Shown in pieces: positions 8,982 through 16,978 of a stretch of 64,000 nt of DNA (position 1 is its first letter; each line of letters starts with the position of its first letter). Position numbers and translations under genes: made by a program. The DNA is from CBDCUQ01 sp965222835 (GTDB taxonomy: Bacteria > Pseudomonadota > Alphaproteobacteria > Rhizobiales > Hyphomicrobiaceae). Under the pieces are notes generated by a model. It searched no databases and had not been told where the DNA came from. It saw only the letters and a list, made by a program, of their open reading frames with translations. The stretch covers positions 1,054,001 through 1,118,000 of the forward strand of contig CBDCUQ010000003.1 in assembly GCA_965222835.1 (NCBI GenBank), read 5' to 3'.

Positions 8982-9890
8982 ATGACAGCGCGGCCGCCTT
9001 TGGGCTCGACGATGACCGTCCTTGAGCCTCAGCCAAATGTGCTCGCCTTCTATGACGGTCGGAGGACGGGTGTCAGGGCCTTCTCCGACGAACCAAACTG
9101 GGTCGATGACGGGGCTTACGAGCTCGGTGTTGCAAGTTATGCTATCGTCGACGGTGAGGAGGCCGTCGTCTACGACACCCATATTTCCATTTCGCATGCG
9201 ACTGTTGTGCGACGCACCCTCGAAGAGCGCGGCGTACGCCGGATGCAGGTTCTCCTATCGCATTGGCACCTTGACCACATCGCGGGCAACGAAGTATTCG
9301 CCGATTGTGAGATCATCGCGCATGCCTTGTGCGCGGAGGAACTAAGAAGGCGCAAAGCGAAAATCGAAGCGGGGGGCGAGGACGGGCAACCGCCGATCTG
9401 CCCGCTTATTCTGCCGACGCGCACATTCGACGATAACATGGCTCTGGACGTTGGCGGCCTTCGCCTAGAGGTTCGTTATGTCGACATTCACAGCCGCGAT
9501 GCGGCTCTGATTCTCATTCCAGATCGAGGACTGCTCTTCGCCGGTGATGCGCTTGAAGATACGGTGACCTATGTCGGCGAGCCTGACGGGCTGGAGCGGC
9601 ATCTTATCGATCTTGCGCAAACGGTGACCTGGGATGTGACGACAATCCTCCCCAATCACGGCGATCCCGAGGTCATCGCGTGCGGCGGTTATGGCCCGGG
9701 TCTCATCACCGCGACACAGCACTACGTCGAGCGCCTGCTGCGCTGCCCCGACGACACAAACCTTGCAGCCCTAAAATTGAAAGAGTTTGTTGCCGACGAA
9801 CTGGCCCGAGGCTGGATCCGCTATTTTGAGCCCTATGAAGCGGTGCATCGCCTGAATGTGGCCGCGGTTCTCAAGCGCGACATCTCTTAG
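8982..9890 (+). CDS. MBL-fold metallo-hydrolase
   Basis: 302 residues. The metal-binding motif HxHxDH is HWHLDH at residues 94-99, followed by the later ligands in HSRDAALILIPDRGLLFAGD and ILPNHGDPE. This is the metallo-beta-lactamase fold with a typical two-metal site; known members include glyoxalase II, lactonases and sulfur dioxygenases. The substrate is not evident. The start at 8982 has AGGA about 9 nt upstream; a second ATG ten codons on (9012) is possible. The gene is divergent from the symporter pair. Its TAG stop is the first three bases of a palindromic repeat, just as for the polyphosphate kinase gene. Confidence 0.85.
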   Translation: MTARPPLGSTMTVLEPQPNVLAFYDGRRTGVRAFSDEPNWVDDGAYELGVASYAIVDGEEAVVYDTHISISHATVVRRTLEERGVRRMQVLLSHWHLDHIAGNEVFADCEIIAHALCAEELRRRKAKIEAGGEDGQPPICPLILPTRTFDDNMALDVGGLRLEVRYVDIHSRDAALILIPDRGLLFAGDALEDTVTYVGEPDGLERHLIDLAQTVTWDVTTILPNHGDPEVIACGGYGPGLITATQHYVERLLRCPDDTNLAALKLKEFVADELARGWIRYFEPYEAVHRLNVAAVLKRDIS

Positions 9891-10014
9891 AGCATGTCCG
9901 GCCCAGCCGGACTCGCCTGGCCAGCCCACTCCCCCTCCCGGCCACCCATTGCGACGATGAATTGGGTGGCCGGGAGGGGGAGTGGGTGGATCGACATAAA
10001 TCATACCGACTCTC
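9888..10014 (+). repeat. 126-127 nt double-hairpin repeat, copy 2
   Basis: The better preserved copy of the element at 3214-3340. It starts with TAGAGCATGTCCGG, where TAG is the stop codon of the hydrolase gene, and ends in GACTCTC. The small hairpin is perfect (TCCGGC-CCA-GCCGGA). The large hairpin has 23-bp perfect arms, 9926-9948 and 9963-9985, around a 14-nt loop. The element fills almost the entire gap between two convergent genes (stops at 9890 and 10020), so it may serve as a transcription end for one or both. Confidence 0.87.
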
Positions 10015-10019
10015 GCCCG

Positions 10020-10469
10020 CTATGCGGTGATGCGCTCCTTGCAAGTCGATGCCTGGCCTTCGATCCAGGCACGCGCGGTCCAATCCGGTTCGCGCGGATC
10101 TTTCCTGGCCAGCTCTTCGGTGCGTGCAACAAAGAAGAATTCGAAGCAGTTGGTGCCGACTTTGCGGACGCGAAAGCAACCGCCCGTCGGATCATTGTCG
10201 TAGATCGTGCAAAAGGTTCCAGCCTCGACAGACCAACGTCCGCCATTTGAGCGAATGTCGTCTTCGTAGGCCACGCGCCCGCCTGCCTCGTAGGTCTCCC
10301 TGAACGGGCGCCCGCTAGGGTATTCTCCCTCAATTGACTTGCCGGAAAGGTGGGATCTGATCTCGTCCTCGGTCAGCCAACCGCGGCCTATATCCCCCGC
10401 CGCGAGAGGCGCCGCCAGAATGAGAGCCGCGATCCCAAGAGCTGTCAAATGTGAAGCGATTGTAGACAT
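10020..10469 (-). CDS. Small secreted protein, function unknown (DUF995-like pattern)
   Basis: 149 residues from the ATG at 10469, which has GAGGAA at good spacing; a longer frame to 10487 adds only six residues. The N-terminus is a signal peptide (ALGIAALILAAPLAAGD). The mature part has the pattern G-x-Y-x-G-x-x-x-x-E-x-Y then G-G-R-W-S-V-x-x-G-x-F-C-x-x-Y and C-F-x-V-x-x-x-G-x-N-C-F-E-F-F, which I associate with DUF995-type exported proteins of Rhizobiales; that assignment is tentative. Four cysteines in the second half could form disulfides. It is convergent with the hydrolase gene and separated from it by the palindromic repeat. Confidence 0.7.
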   Translation of the reverse strand: MSTIASHLTALGIAALILAAPLAAGDIGRGWLTEDEIRSHLSGKSIEGEYPSGRPFRETYEAGGRVAYEDDIRSNGGRWSVEAGTFCTIYDNDPTGGCFRVRKVGTNCFEFFFVARTEELARKDPREPDWTARAWIEGQASTCKERITA

Positions 10470-10571
10470 TGATAATTCCTCAGCCACATGTGTCGCGATC
10501 CGTTGAACCGAATGAAACTGGCAATTGGGGCAGCTTGGCGCCGGAAAATCGTCTCCTGCACCGCAAAAGCT

Positions 10572-11915
10572 TCAGAAAGTGGCTTTCAATCCACCTTGCG
10601 GTGACGTCTCGAGATCTAGGCGTCGGCCATAGGCCTCAAGTACATCCTGAACGATCGCGAGTCCCAGTCCGGCTCCATCTTCCTGGCGGTCGAGCTTTCC
10701 GCCGCGTTTCAGGATCTTTTGAATCGCGTCCGCAGGGACACCGCCGCCATCATCTTCAATCACGAGGCGCTGGATGCCGTCCTCGCTGGTTCCACGAATG
10801 ATCACGCGTGACTTTGCGTGCCGGGTGGCGTTTTCCAGGAGATTACCGAGGACCTCGGCCAAGTCCGTCTTATCCATACCGATCGCGTAATCTTCCGGCA
10901 TGTCAAATTCAAAGGCAATCTGCTTTCCGCCCGGTGCACGCCTCAGCATGCCCGATAGTGTTTCCAATAACGGCCGGACTTGCGTTTCAATTGTGCCATT
11001 CTCTCCCGACGCTGTTCTGGCGCGTGCGCGCGCCAACTCCCGCTCAACGTGGCGATGCATCGTCTCGCCCACTTGTTCGATATCCGCGGCGATATCTTGA
11101 AGGCCCTTGTCGCGGAGGCGGCGAGCATCAGCTGCAAGCGCGGCAAGCGGCGTCTTGAGGCCATGTGCTAAGTCAGCCGCACGTCCGCGTGATCGTTCGA
11201 TCTCGCGCGCCTGGGAGTCGAGGAGCGCGTTGATCTCTTCGACCAGCGGTGCCACTTCGTTGGGGACGGGCCCTGCAACGGACCGCATTCTTCCGCGCCG
11301 TATGGACAAAATTCTTTCGCGCAAATCTTCGAGCGGCCTCAAGCCCAGATTGGTTTGCACCCACATGGCCACGCCGAGTATGGCGCCTAGAAGGGTCAGT
11401 GCCGCAATGAGATCTGATGTAAAGCTTTGGCGCGCATCCGCAATGCGTCGCATATCGGCGGCGACCACGACTCGAACATCGGCCTCCGCGTCCCGGCCTT
11501 TGACAAGGACTCGACGTTCTGATGCCAAGAGCCGGCTGCCTGCTGGTCCGGCAATACGATGATGATGGATGGTTCCTGGTGCTAAGTCGTCCGAGGGCAA
11601 AGGAAGCGTCGAATCCCAGAGGGACCGGGAGCGCAAGACCACTTCGCCGTCTCGGCTCACTTGCCAATAGAGCCCGGATAGCGGTTCCGAAAATCGCGGG
11701 TCTGCTGGCTCTCTAGCAAGCCTGAGCCCGCCAGAGCCCGGCACTTCGACAGCGCCCAAGACCAAGCGTTGGGTCGCATCCAGATCGTCTTCGAAAGAGC
11801 GGACAAGGTGGCGCTCGAAGAGTTCGCCCAGGCCGGCACCTGCTAGCAATAGTGCCAGCGTGATTGCGGCAGCTCCGCCTGCCAACAACCGCCACCGCAG
11901 CGACTGCCGGATCAT
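10572..11915 (-). CDS. Two-component sensor histidine kinase
   Basis: 447 residues. Membrane segments at about residues 10-30 and 168-190 frame a 135-residue periplasmic sensor region, followed by a HAMP linker, the H box with His251 (ADLAHGLKTPLAAL), the N box (GNLLENATRHAKSR), the G1 box (EDDGGGVP) and the G2 box (GAGLGLAIV). It resembles the PhoQ/QseC-like class. It overlaps the upstream response regulator by ATGA and so is the third gene of a PepSY-regulator-kinase operon. The signal is unknown; the adjacent PepSY proteins suggest a periplasmic or redox/metal stimulus. Confidence 0.93.
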   Translation of the reverse strand: MIRQSLRWRLLAGGAAAITLALLLAGAGLGELFERHLVRSFEDDLDATQRLVLGAVEVPGSGGLRLAREPADPRFSEPLSGLYWQVSRDGEVVLRSRSLWDSTLPLPSDDLAPGTIHHHRIAGPAGSRLLASERRVLVKGRDAEADVRVVVAADMRRIADARQSFTSDLIAALTLLGAILGVAMWVQTNLGLRPLEDLRERILSIRRGRMRSVAGPVPNEVAPLVEEINALLDSQAREIERSRGRAADLAHGLKTPLAALAADARRLRDKGLQDIAADIEQVGETMHRHVERELARARARTASGENGTIETQVRPLLETLSGMLRRAPGGKQIAFEFDMPEDYAIGMDKTDLAEVLGNLLENATRHAKSRVIIRGTSEDGIQRLVIEDDGGGVPADAIQKILKRGGKLDRQEDGAGLGLAIVQDVLEAYGRRLDLETSPQGGLKATF

Positions 11916-12577
11916 TGCGCATCGCCCTCGATAATATAGCCGAAGCCGCGGCGCGTTTTGATCACTTCGCCGCCGATTTTGCGGCGGAGCCGCGCGATCA
12001 GCGCCTCAATGGCATTCGAAGCCGCGATATCGTCGAGCCCATGAATATGTTCACTCAGTTCGCCCTGAGATACGACCCGTCCGCGATTGTGCATGAGGTA
12101 GGCGAGAGCACGGTACTCAAGTGGCGCCAGGTTGACGGGAATACCATCGATACTCGCCAGCATCTTGCGTTCGTCGAGGGTCAGCCCGTCTTTGCTAAAG
12201 ACGGATGAGGCATGCCCAGACGAACGGCGAACGAGTGCCCGGACACGCGCGATGAGTTCTTCCATGCGGAAGGGCTTCGGCAGATAATCATCCGCACCGG
12301 CTTCGATGCCTTCCACCCGCTCCATCCAGCTGCCACGTGCGGTCAGCGCTATCACGGGCATGCGCCGTCCGCTTCGGCGCCAGCGCTGTAATACGCTAAG
12401 CCCATCCAGGTTTGGGAGGCCGAGATCGAGAACGACGGCATCATAGTCTTCGGTGTCGCCGCGAAACCAAGCATCTTCACCATCGCTACTTCGTTCGACG
12501 ACAAACCCCGCCGACGAGAGCCCCCTCGTCACGTCGTCGGCAATTCGCTGATCATCCTCCACGACTAGAACACGCAT
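11912..12577 (-). CDS. OmpR-family response regulator
   Basis: 221 residues: receiver domain with phospho-acceptor Asp51 (VVLDLGLPNLDGL) and conserved Lys in LPKPFRMEEL, then a winged-helix DNA-binding domain (LAPLEYRALAYLMHNRGRVVSQGELSEHI ... RRKIGGEVIKTRRGFGYII). Its ATG shares one base with the stop of the PepSY gene before it (TAATG), and its stop overlaps the kinase start by ATGA, so the three are one translationally coupled unit. Its target promoter may be the divergent region next to the PepSY gene, which holds a perfect inverted repeat. Confidence 0.95.
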   Translation of the reverse strand: MRVLVVEDDQRIADDVTRGLSSAGFVVERSSDGEDAWFRGDTEDYDAVVLDLGLPNLDGLSVLQRWRRSGRRMPVIALTARGSWMERVEGIEAGADDYLPKPFRMEELIARVRALVRRSSGHASSVFSKDGLTLDERKMLASIDGIPVNLAPLEYRALAYLMHNRGRVVSQGELSEHIHGLDDIAASNAIEALIARLRRKIGGEVIKTRRGFGYIIEGDAQ

Positions 12578-12912
12578 TAGTCTGTCTCTGTCTTGAGAAT
12601 ATGGCCTGTTGCGCCATCGACGTAGACCTCCGTGAGCCTCCCGGAACGGCTCACCACGCGAAGCTCATAAACCCAACGACCGCCTTCCCGTTCAATTTCG
12701 ACGCCGACAATCTCACCTTTCATCGTCTTGCGGACACGGTTCAGGATCTCCGCCAACGGCTTCATCTCAACCCGTTCGACGGCGTGGCGCGCGCGCTCGT
12801 GGTCATCATCGTCGTCGCTCGACGCGCTGTTCATCATAAACCCCTGAGCTGAGAGGCAGAGGGTAGCCAGGATGAGCAGCATTGACAGGCGTTTTGTAAA
12901 CAACGGCTTCAT
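12577..12912 (-). CDS. PepSY-domain exported protein
   Basis: 111 residues. A signal peptide (MLLILATLCLSAQGFMM) is followed by an acidic DDDDDHERARHAVE segment and one PepSY domain: PLAEILNRVRKTMKGEIVGVEIEREGGRWVYELRVV, then GRLTEVYVDGATGHILKTETD. PepSY domains are small periplasmic modules, often encoded beside two-component systems or cytochromes; their role is thought to be inhibitory or binding. It is the first gene of the operon with the regulator and kinase, which suggests it tunes the kinase (inference). Confidence 0.9.
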   Translation of the reverse strand: MKPLFTKRLSMLLILATLCLSAQGFMMNSASSDDDDDHERARHAVERVEMKPLAEILNRVRKTMKGEIVGVEIEREGGRWVYELRVVSRSGRLTEVYVDGATGHILKTETD

Positions 12913-12949
12913 TCAACTCCTTGATCTCAAACAAGAATGCCGCGCGAAA

Positions 12950-12967
12950 AGCTACCGGAAGGTAGCT
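12950..12967. promoter_or_regulatory. Perfect inverted repeat in a divergent promoter region
   Basis: AGCTACC-GGAA-GGTAGCT: 7-bp perfect arms with a 4-nt centre. It lies 38 nt upstream of the PepSY-regulator-kinase operon start and about 115 nt before the divergent PepSY-like gene. It could be an operator or a small hairpin; OmpR-type regulators usually bind direct repeats, so the adjacent regulator is not an obvious ligand. Confidence 0.45.
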
Positions 12968-13081
12968 GATAAGAGGCTGACATCGCGCGTCACGGGCCGA
13001 TCACCGGCAATCTGCGAGGTTGCAATGACTGGATCGCAAATCCGCGTTTCAGCCCAGTCCCCTGAAAGGAGAGAACCTCTC

Positions 13082-13354
13082 ATGTCGAAATCGCTTCTTG
13101 TTTCCGCAGTGGCCGTTGCCCTTTTCGCCACGTCGGCTCATGCAAGCTCGGATAAACCCTGCACCGACGCGCCAAAAGCGCAATGGCTTACAATTCAACA
13201 AATCGCCGACCGTCTCGAGTCTCAAGGCTACAAGGTGTCTGAGATTGAATTCGAGGACAGCTGTGCAGAGGTGGAGGTCAGAAAGGATGGTGTCAAATCC
13301 GAATTCTATCTCGACCCCACTACCGCGAGCGTCGTCAAGAAAGAAGACGACTGA
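13082..13354 (+). CDS. Small exported PepSY-like protein, copy A
   Basis: 90 residues from the ATG at 13082, which has GGAG a little upstream (AAAGGAGAGAACCTCTC). Signal peptide MSKSLLVSAVAVALFATSAHA, then a mature domain of about 70 residues: KPCTDAPKAQWLTIQQIA, GYKVSEIEFEDSCAEVEVRKDG, and YLDPTTASVVKKED. The two cysteines, one at each end of the domain core, probably form a disulfide. The DPxxxxVV ending and size suit the PepSY_2 group. The next gene is a paralogue with the same cysteines. Confidence 0.85.
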   Translation: MSKSLLVSAVAVALFATSAHASSDKPCTDAPKAQWLTIQQIADRLESQGYKVSEIEFEDSCAEVEVRKDGVKSEFYLDPTTASVVKKEDD

Positions 13355-13492
13355 GCGAGGCGGCACGAGGTCGCTGACATGCCCGTGATGGGTTCCGTCA
13401 GCATCCGGTGATTGCGATCTTTTCATAACTCAATCCAACCGCGGTTCCTTCTGAAACGACTGGAGCCACCAATTTGCAACGGAGAATATGTC

Positions 13493-13777
13493 ATGAAACG
13501 CACTCTGATTCTGGCAGCCGCCGCAGCCTTACTCGCTTCAAACGCATCTGCGACCGGCATTGGGAAACCCTGCACTACAGAGCCAAAAGAGAAGTGGATG
13601 ACGATGGATGCCATCCATAAGATCGTTACAGATCACGGCTACAAGGTCCTGAAGAGCAAAATGAAGAAGTCGTGTGCGGAGGTCTATGCGCGCGATCCGG
13701 ACGGTTCCCGTGTCGAGCTTTTCATCGATCCTGTATCCGGGAACCCGGTCGGGGTTGAAAGGCCGAAATCTTGGTAA
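13493..13777 (+). CDS. Small exported PepSY-like protein, copy B
   Basis: 94 residues from the ATG at 13493 (GGAG 10 nt upstream). Signal peptide MKRTLILAAAAALLASNASA, then KPCTTEPKEKWMTMDAIH, GYKVLKSKMKKSCAEVYARDPDG and FIDPVSGNPVGVER, matching copy A at the two cysteines, the GYKV turn and the DP-x4 end. The pair is therefore a tandem duplication. The cytochrome b gene starts a few bases after this stop, so the three genes are probably one transcript, with PepSY proteins acting with the cytochrome in or at the periplasm (inference). Confidence 0.87.
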   Translation: MKRTLILAAAAALLASNASATGIGKPCTTEPKEKWMTMDAIHKIVTDHGYKVLKSKMKKSCAEVYARDPDGSRVELFIDPVSGNPVGVERPKSW

Positions 13778-13779
13778 GG

Positions 13780-14373
13780 ATGGGGCAGAAGATGCTCAAC
13801 ACCATGCAAGATAACGACGCCGGCAGCGAACGACTGCCGGCGTCCGTCAAAGTCTGGGACCCGTTCGTCCGCGTGTTCCACTGGAGCCTCGTCGTGGCAT
13901 TTGCCATTGCCTATGTAACGGGCGATGAGCTCGAGTGGTTGCACCTGGTGTCCGGATACGTTGTCGCTGCGCTGATCGCAGCCCGTATCCTTTGGGGGTT
14001 CGTCGGCCCGGAGACGGCTCGCTTCTCGAGTTTCGTCAAAGGTCCTCGTGTCGTTTTGGCCTTTATCAAGAAGTCCGCACGTCTCGAAGCACCACGCCAC
14101 CTCGGGCATAATCCGGCCGGCGGCGCGATGATTGTTGCGCTCCTCCTGGTGCTGGTGGGCCTTTCTGTTACCGGACACATGACGACGCTTGACGCCTATT
14201 GGGGGTCCGAGGTCCTCGAAGAGGTTCATGAAGCCTTTGCCCATTTGGCGCTTATCCTTGTCGGGCTACATGTGCTGGGCGTCGCCGTCGCCAGTTTGGA
14301 GCATGGCGAAAACCTCGTGCGGGCCATGGTTACCGGACGCAAGCGGCCCCTTTCCGAGGGTGACGAGGCTTGA
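13780..14373 (+). CDS. Cytochrome b561-type (Ni/Fe-hydrogenase-like) membrane cytochrome
   Basis: About 197 residues with four membrane segments. Histidines likely to bind two b hemes are in FVRVFHWSLVVAFAIAY, LEWLHLVSGYVVAA and VHEAFAHLALILVGLHVLGV. The motif VWDPFVRVFHW is typical of the b-type subunit family that carries electrons between quinone and periplasmic partners. ATG codons at 13780 and 13792 are both possible; AAGG at 13776-13779 suits the second better. No hydrogenase genes are near; cytochromes of this family are often next to PepSY or c-type proteins, as here. The electron partner is unknown. Confidence 0.87.
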   Translation: MGQKMLNTMQDNDAGSERLPASVKVWDPFVRVFHWSLVVAFAIAYVTGDELEWLHLVSGYVVAALIAARILWGFVGPETARFSSFVKGPRVVLAFIKKSARLEAPRHLGHNPAGGAMIVALLLVLVGLSVTGHMTTLDAYWGSEVLEEVHEAFAHLALILVGLHVLGVAVASLEHGENLVRAMVTGRKRPLSEGDEA

Positions 14374-14389
14374 GGCGACCAAAAATGGC

Positions 14390-14428
14390 CCGGCCGGTCC
14401 TACCGCCAGCTGCGGTATTTCCGGCCGG
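14390..14428. other. Nested inverted repeat after the cytochrome b gene
   Basis: TACCGC-CAGCT-GCGGTA (14401-14417) forms a perfect 6-bp hairpin flanked by two CCGGCCGG blocks (14390-14397 and 14421-14428), giving a long stem with small internal loops. It starts 17 nt after the cytochrome stop. No T-run follows on the plus strand, so it may be a weak terminator or an mRNA-stabilising structure. Confidence 0.5.
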
Positions 14429-14546
14429 ACCTCTGAAGTTCCTTGAATCTCTTGCGATCCGCCTTTAACTGAGCCCTCGCGAAAGGCTCGGTTCTCGCGG
14501 TGATTGTCACTACGGCCGGTCGCAGAAAGGACACCAGGAACACCAG

Positions 14547-15578
14547 ATGGGCTACAAGGTCGCTGTTGTCGGCGCCACGGGCAACGTGGGCCGGGAGATG
14601 ATGAACGTTCTCAACGACCGGACGTTTCCGGTTGATGAGGTTTACGCGATTGCTTCGCGCCGCTCGATTGGCACGCAGGTCTCCTACGGCGAGAAAACGC
14701 TCAAATGCCACGACCTGGAGCAGTTCGACTTTTCGAAAGCCGATATCTGCCTGATGTCGGCAGGCTCATCCGTGTCAAAGGAATGGAGCCCGAAGATCGG
14801 TGCGCAGGGCTGCGTGGTGATCGATAATTCGTCGTGCTGGCGTTATGACCAGGACGTGCCGCTCATCGTGCCTGAGGTCAATGCCGACGCGATTGCCGGA
14901 TACACGAAGAAGAATATTATCGCCAATCCAAACTGTTCCACCGCGCAGATGGTGGTGGCGCTGAAGCCGCTGCACGACGCTGCCGGCATTAAGCGCGTCG
15001 TTGTCTCGACGTATCAGTCGGTCTCCGGTGCCGGCAAGGATGCCATGGACGAGCTGTGGCATCAGACGAAGTCAAAGTACGTGCCGGGCACTGAGGTCGT
15101 ACCGCACAAATTCACCAAGGAGATCGCCTTCAACTGCATTCCTCACATCGACGTCTTCATGGAGGACGGGTTCACGAAAGAGGAATGGAAGATGATGGCC
15201 GAGACCAAGAAGATTATGGACCCGGCTATCAAGCTGACCGCGACGTGTGTGCGCGTGCCGGTTTTTGTCGGGCATGCGGAGGCCGTCAACATCGAGTTTG
15301 AAAAACGGATCTCGGCTGATGAAGCGCGCGACCTGTTGCGCAATGCGCCGGGCGTTCTCGTTGTCGACAAGCGTGAGCCTGGCGGTTACGCGACGCCGGT
15401 CGAGTGCGCGGGAGATTATGCCACCTTCGTGTCGCGGATCCGCGAGGACGCGACCGTCGAGAATGGCCTTGCTCTGTGGATCGTCGCGGATAACCTTCTC
15501 AAGGGGGCTGCGCTCAACACAGTGCAGATTGCCGAGGAGCTGATTGCGCGCAACTTCCTGACAAAGCGCGTGGCCTGA
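14547..15578 (+). CDS. asd: Aspartate-semialdehyde dehydrogenase
   Basis: Reduces aspartyl phosphate to aspartate semialdehyde, the branch point to lysine/diaminopimelate, threonine and methionine. 343 residues. The N-terminal NADP site is VAVVGATGNVGREMM (residues 5-19); the catalytic cysteine is Cys130 in NPNCSTAQMVVALKPLHD; SGAGKDAMDELW and the later RVPVFVGHAE are family signatures. Length and ends fit. The 170-nt leader holds the inverted repeat described above but no recognisable riboswitch. It is convergent with the biotin operon. Confidence 0.97.
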   Translation: MGYKVAVVGATGNVGREMMNVLNDRTFPVDEVYAIASRRSIGTQVSYGEKTLKCHDLEQFDFSKADICLMSAGSSVSKEWSPKIGAQGCVVIDNSSCWRYDQDVPLIVPEVNADAIAGYTKKNIIANPNCSTAQMVVALKPLHDAAGIKRVVVSTYQSVSGAGKDAMDELWHQTKSKYVPGTEVVPHKFTKEIAFNCIPHIDVFMEDGFTKEEWKMMAETKKIMDPAIKLTATCVRVPVFVGHAEAVNIEFEKRISADEARDLLRNAPGVLVVDKREPGGYATPVECAGDYATFVSRIREDATVENGLALWIVADNLLKGAALNTVQIAEELIARNFLTKRVA

Positions 15579-15613
15579 GCCGGCGAACACGGGCTGATCC
15601 TAGAATGAAATAA

Positions 15614-15640
15614 CGGCCGCCGCGTTGTACGCGGGGGCCG
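15614..15640. terminator. Hairpin between asd and bioA
   Basis: A GC-rich stem with arms CGGCCGCCGCGT and ACGCGGGGGCCG (one G-G mismatch) around a short TGT loop, in the 83-nt gap between convergent genes. The trailing ATCTATCTT is only weakly T-rich, so it could stop either strand, possibly with low efficiency. Confidence 0.55.
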
Positions 15641-15661
15641 ATCTATCTTGCCGCTCAACAG

Positions 15662-16978
15662 TTATTGCGCGTGTGCCTTCACACCTTCGCAGATCACACC
15701 GTAAACGTGGCCGAGGTCGTTGGCCGTGGAGCAGTAGGGCGGCATGACATAGATGGTGTTGCCAAGTGGGCGCAATAGAACGCCGCGCTTCATAAAGTGC
15801 TGTGCGAGTCTTGGCCCGATGTCTGACAGGTAACCCGCATCGGTCACCTTGACATCCACGGCAGCGATGGTGCCGAGCAAACGGCCATTTTCAAGGGCGG
15901 GCTCATCTTCGAGCCTCTTGATGTGCTCCGACTGAAGGCGCTCAAGAGCGGCTACTCGATCCGGTACGGGTTCGTTGTCCCAGATGTCCATGTTGGCCAC
16001 CGCGGCTGCACACGCGATCGGATTGGCGGTGTAGCTCGACGAATGAAAGAAAGTCTTGGCGCGATCTTCGGCAAAGTGGGCGTCGAAGATTTCTTGAGTC
16101 GCAAGCGTCACAGCTAATGGGAGTGATCCTCCGGTAATGCCCTTGGCGAGACAGAGGATGTCGGGCGATATGCTGGCTTGTTCACAGGCGGTAAAGGTTC
16201 CTGTGCGGCCAAATCCGGTCATCACCTCATCGGCGATGAAGAGTGTGCCATAGTGCTCGCAAATGCGTTTCATCTCGCGCAGTGTCGCTGCTGGATATAT
16301 CAGCATGCCGCCAGCACCAAGAATGAGGGGCTCGACAACGATAGCTGCGAGCGGATCTTGCTTTGCTGATTTCTCCAATGCGTCGAGTGTTTCTTGCTCG
16401 TTTCCGGGCGAAGGCAAGGGGAGGCGCACTACGTCGAACAAGAGCGGTTCGTATGCAGCATTGAATATACCACGTGCGCCAGCCGACATAGTGCCGATGG
16501 TGTCGCCGTGGTAGCCGTGCTCAAGGGCTGCAATGCGATGACGGGTCTCACCACGATTGCGCCAGAACCCGAGCGCCATCTTGAGGGCCACCTCGACCGA
16601 CGTCGATCCAGAATCGGAGAAGAAGACGTGCGTCAGAGCCTTCGCGTTTTTTTTGCCGTCGCCCGAGTCTGACTGCCCTTGGGCCAGCGACCCGTTCACG
16701 CGCGCAAGCAACGCCGTGGCCAAGCGTTCGGCGGGCTCATGGGTGAGGTTTGCGAAGATGACCTGATCGAGACGTTCGGCTTGTTCGCGGATGGCCGCGA
16801 CGATGTGCGGATGGCTGTGCCCATGCGTGACGACCCACCATGAGGAGATGCCGTCGAATATACGACGGCCGTCCTTTGTCTCAAGCCAAGCACCTTCTGC
16901 TCGAACCGCAACCGGGAATTCGGGGGCCAGGGCATGTTGGGTGAACGGATGCCAGATCGGAGAGCGTGCTTTCTTCAC
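15662..16978 (-). CDS. bioA: Adenosylmethionine-8-amino-7-oxononanoate aminotransferase
   Basis: PLP enzyme of biotin synthesis that aminates KAPA to DAPA with S-adenosylmethionine as donor. 438 residues. WHPFTQHA at the start, ISSWWVVTHGHSHP, the PLP aspartate in LFIADEVMTGFGRTG (Asp250), and the Schiff-base lysine Lys279 in CLAKGITGGSLPL are all present. It overlaps bioD by 4 nt and is the last gene of the operon. No bioZ, bioH or bioC gene follows, so pimeloyl-precursor formation must be encoded elsewhere. Confidence 0.96.
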   Translation of the reverse strand: MKKARSPIWHPFTQHALAPEFPVAVRAEGAWLETKDGRRIFDGISSWWVVTHGHSHPHIVAAIREQAERLDQVIFANLTHEPAERLATALLARVNGSLAQGQSDSGDGKKNAKALTHVFFSDSGSTSVEVALKMALGFWRNRGETRHRIAALEHGYHGDTIGTMSAGARGIFNAAYEPLLFDVVRLPLPSPGNEQETLDALEKSAKQDPLAAIVVEPLILGAGGMLIYPAATLREMKRICEHYGTLFIADEVMTGFGRTGTFTACEQASISPDILCLAKGITGGSLPLAVTLATQEIFDAHFAEDRAKTFFHSSSYTANPIACAAAVANMDIWDNEPVPDRVAALERLQSEHIKRLEDEPALENGRLLGTIAAVDVKVTDAGYLSDIGPRLAQHFMKRGVLLRPLGNTIYVMPPYCSTANDLGHVYGVICEGVKAHAQ

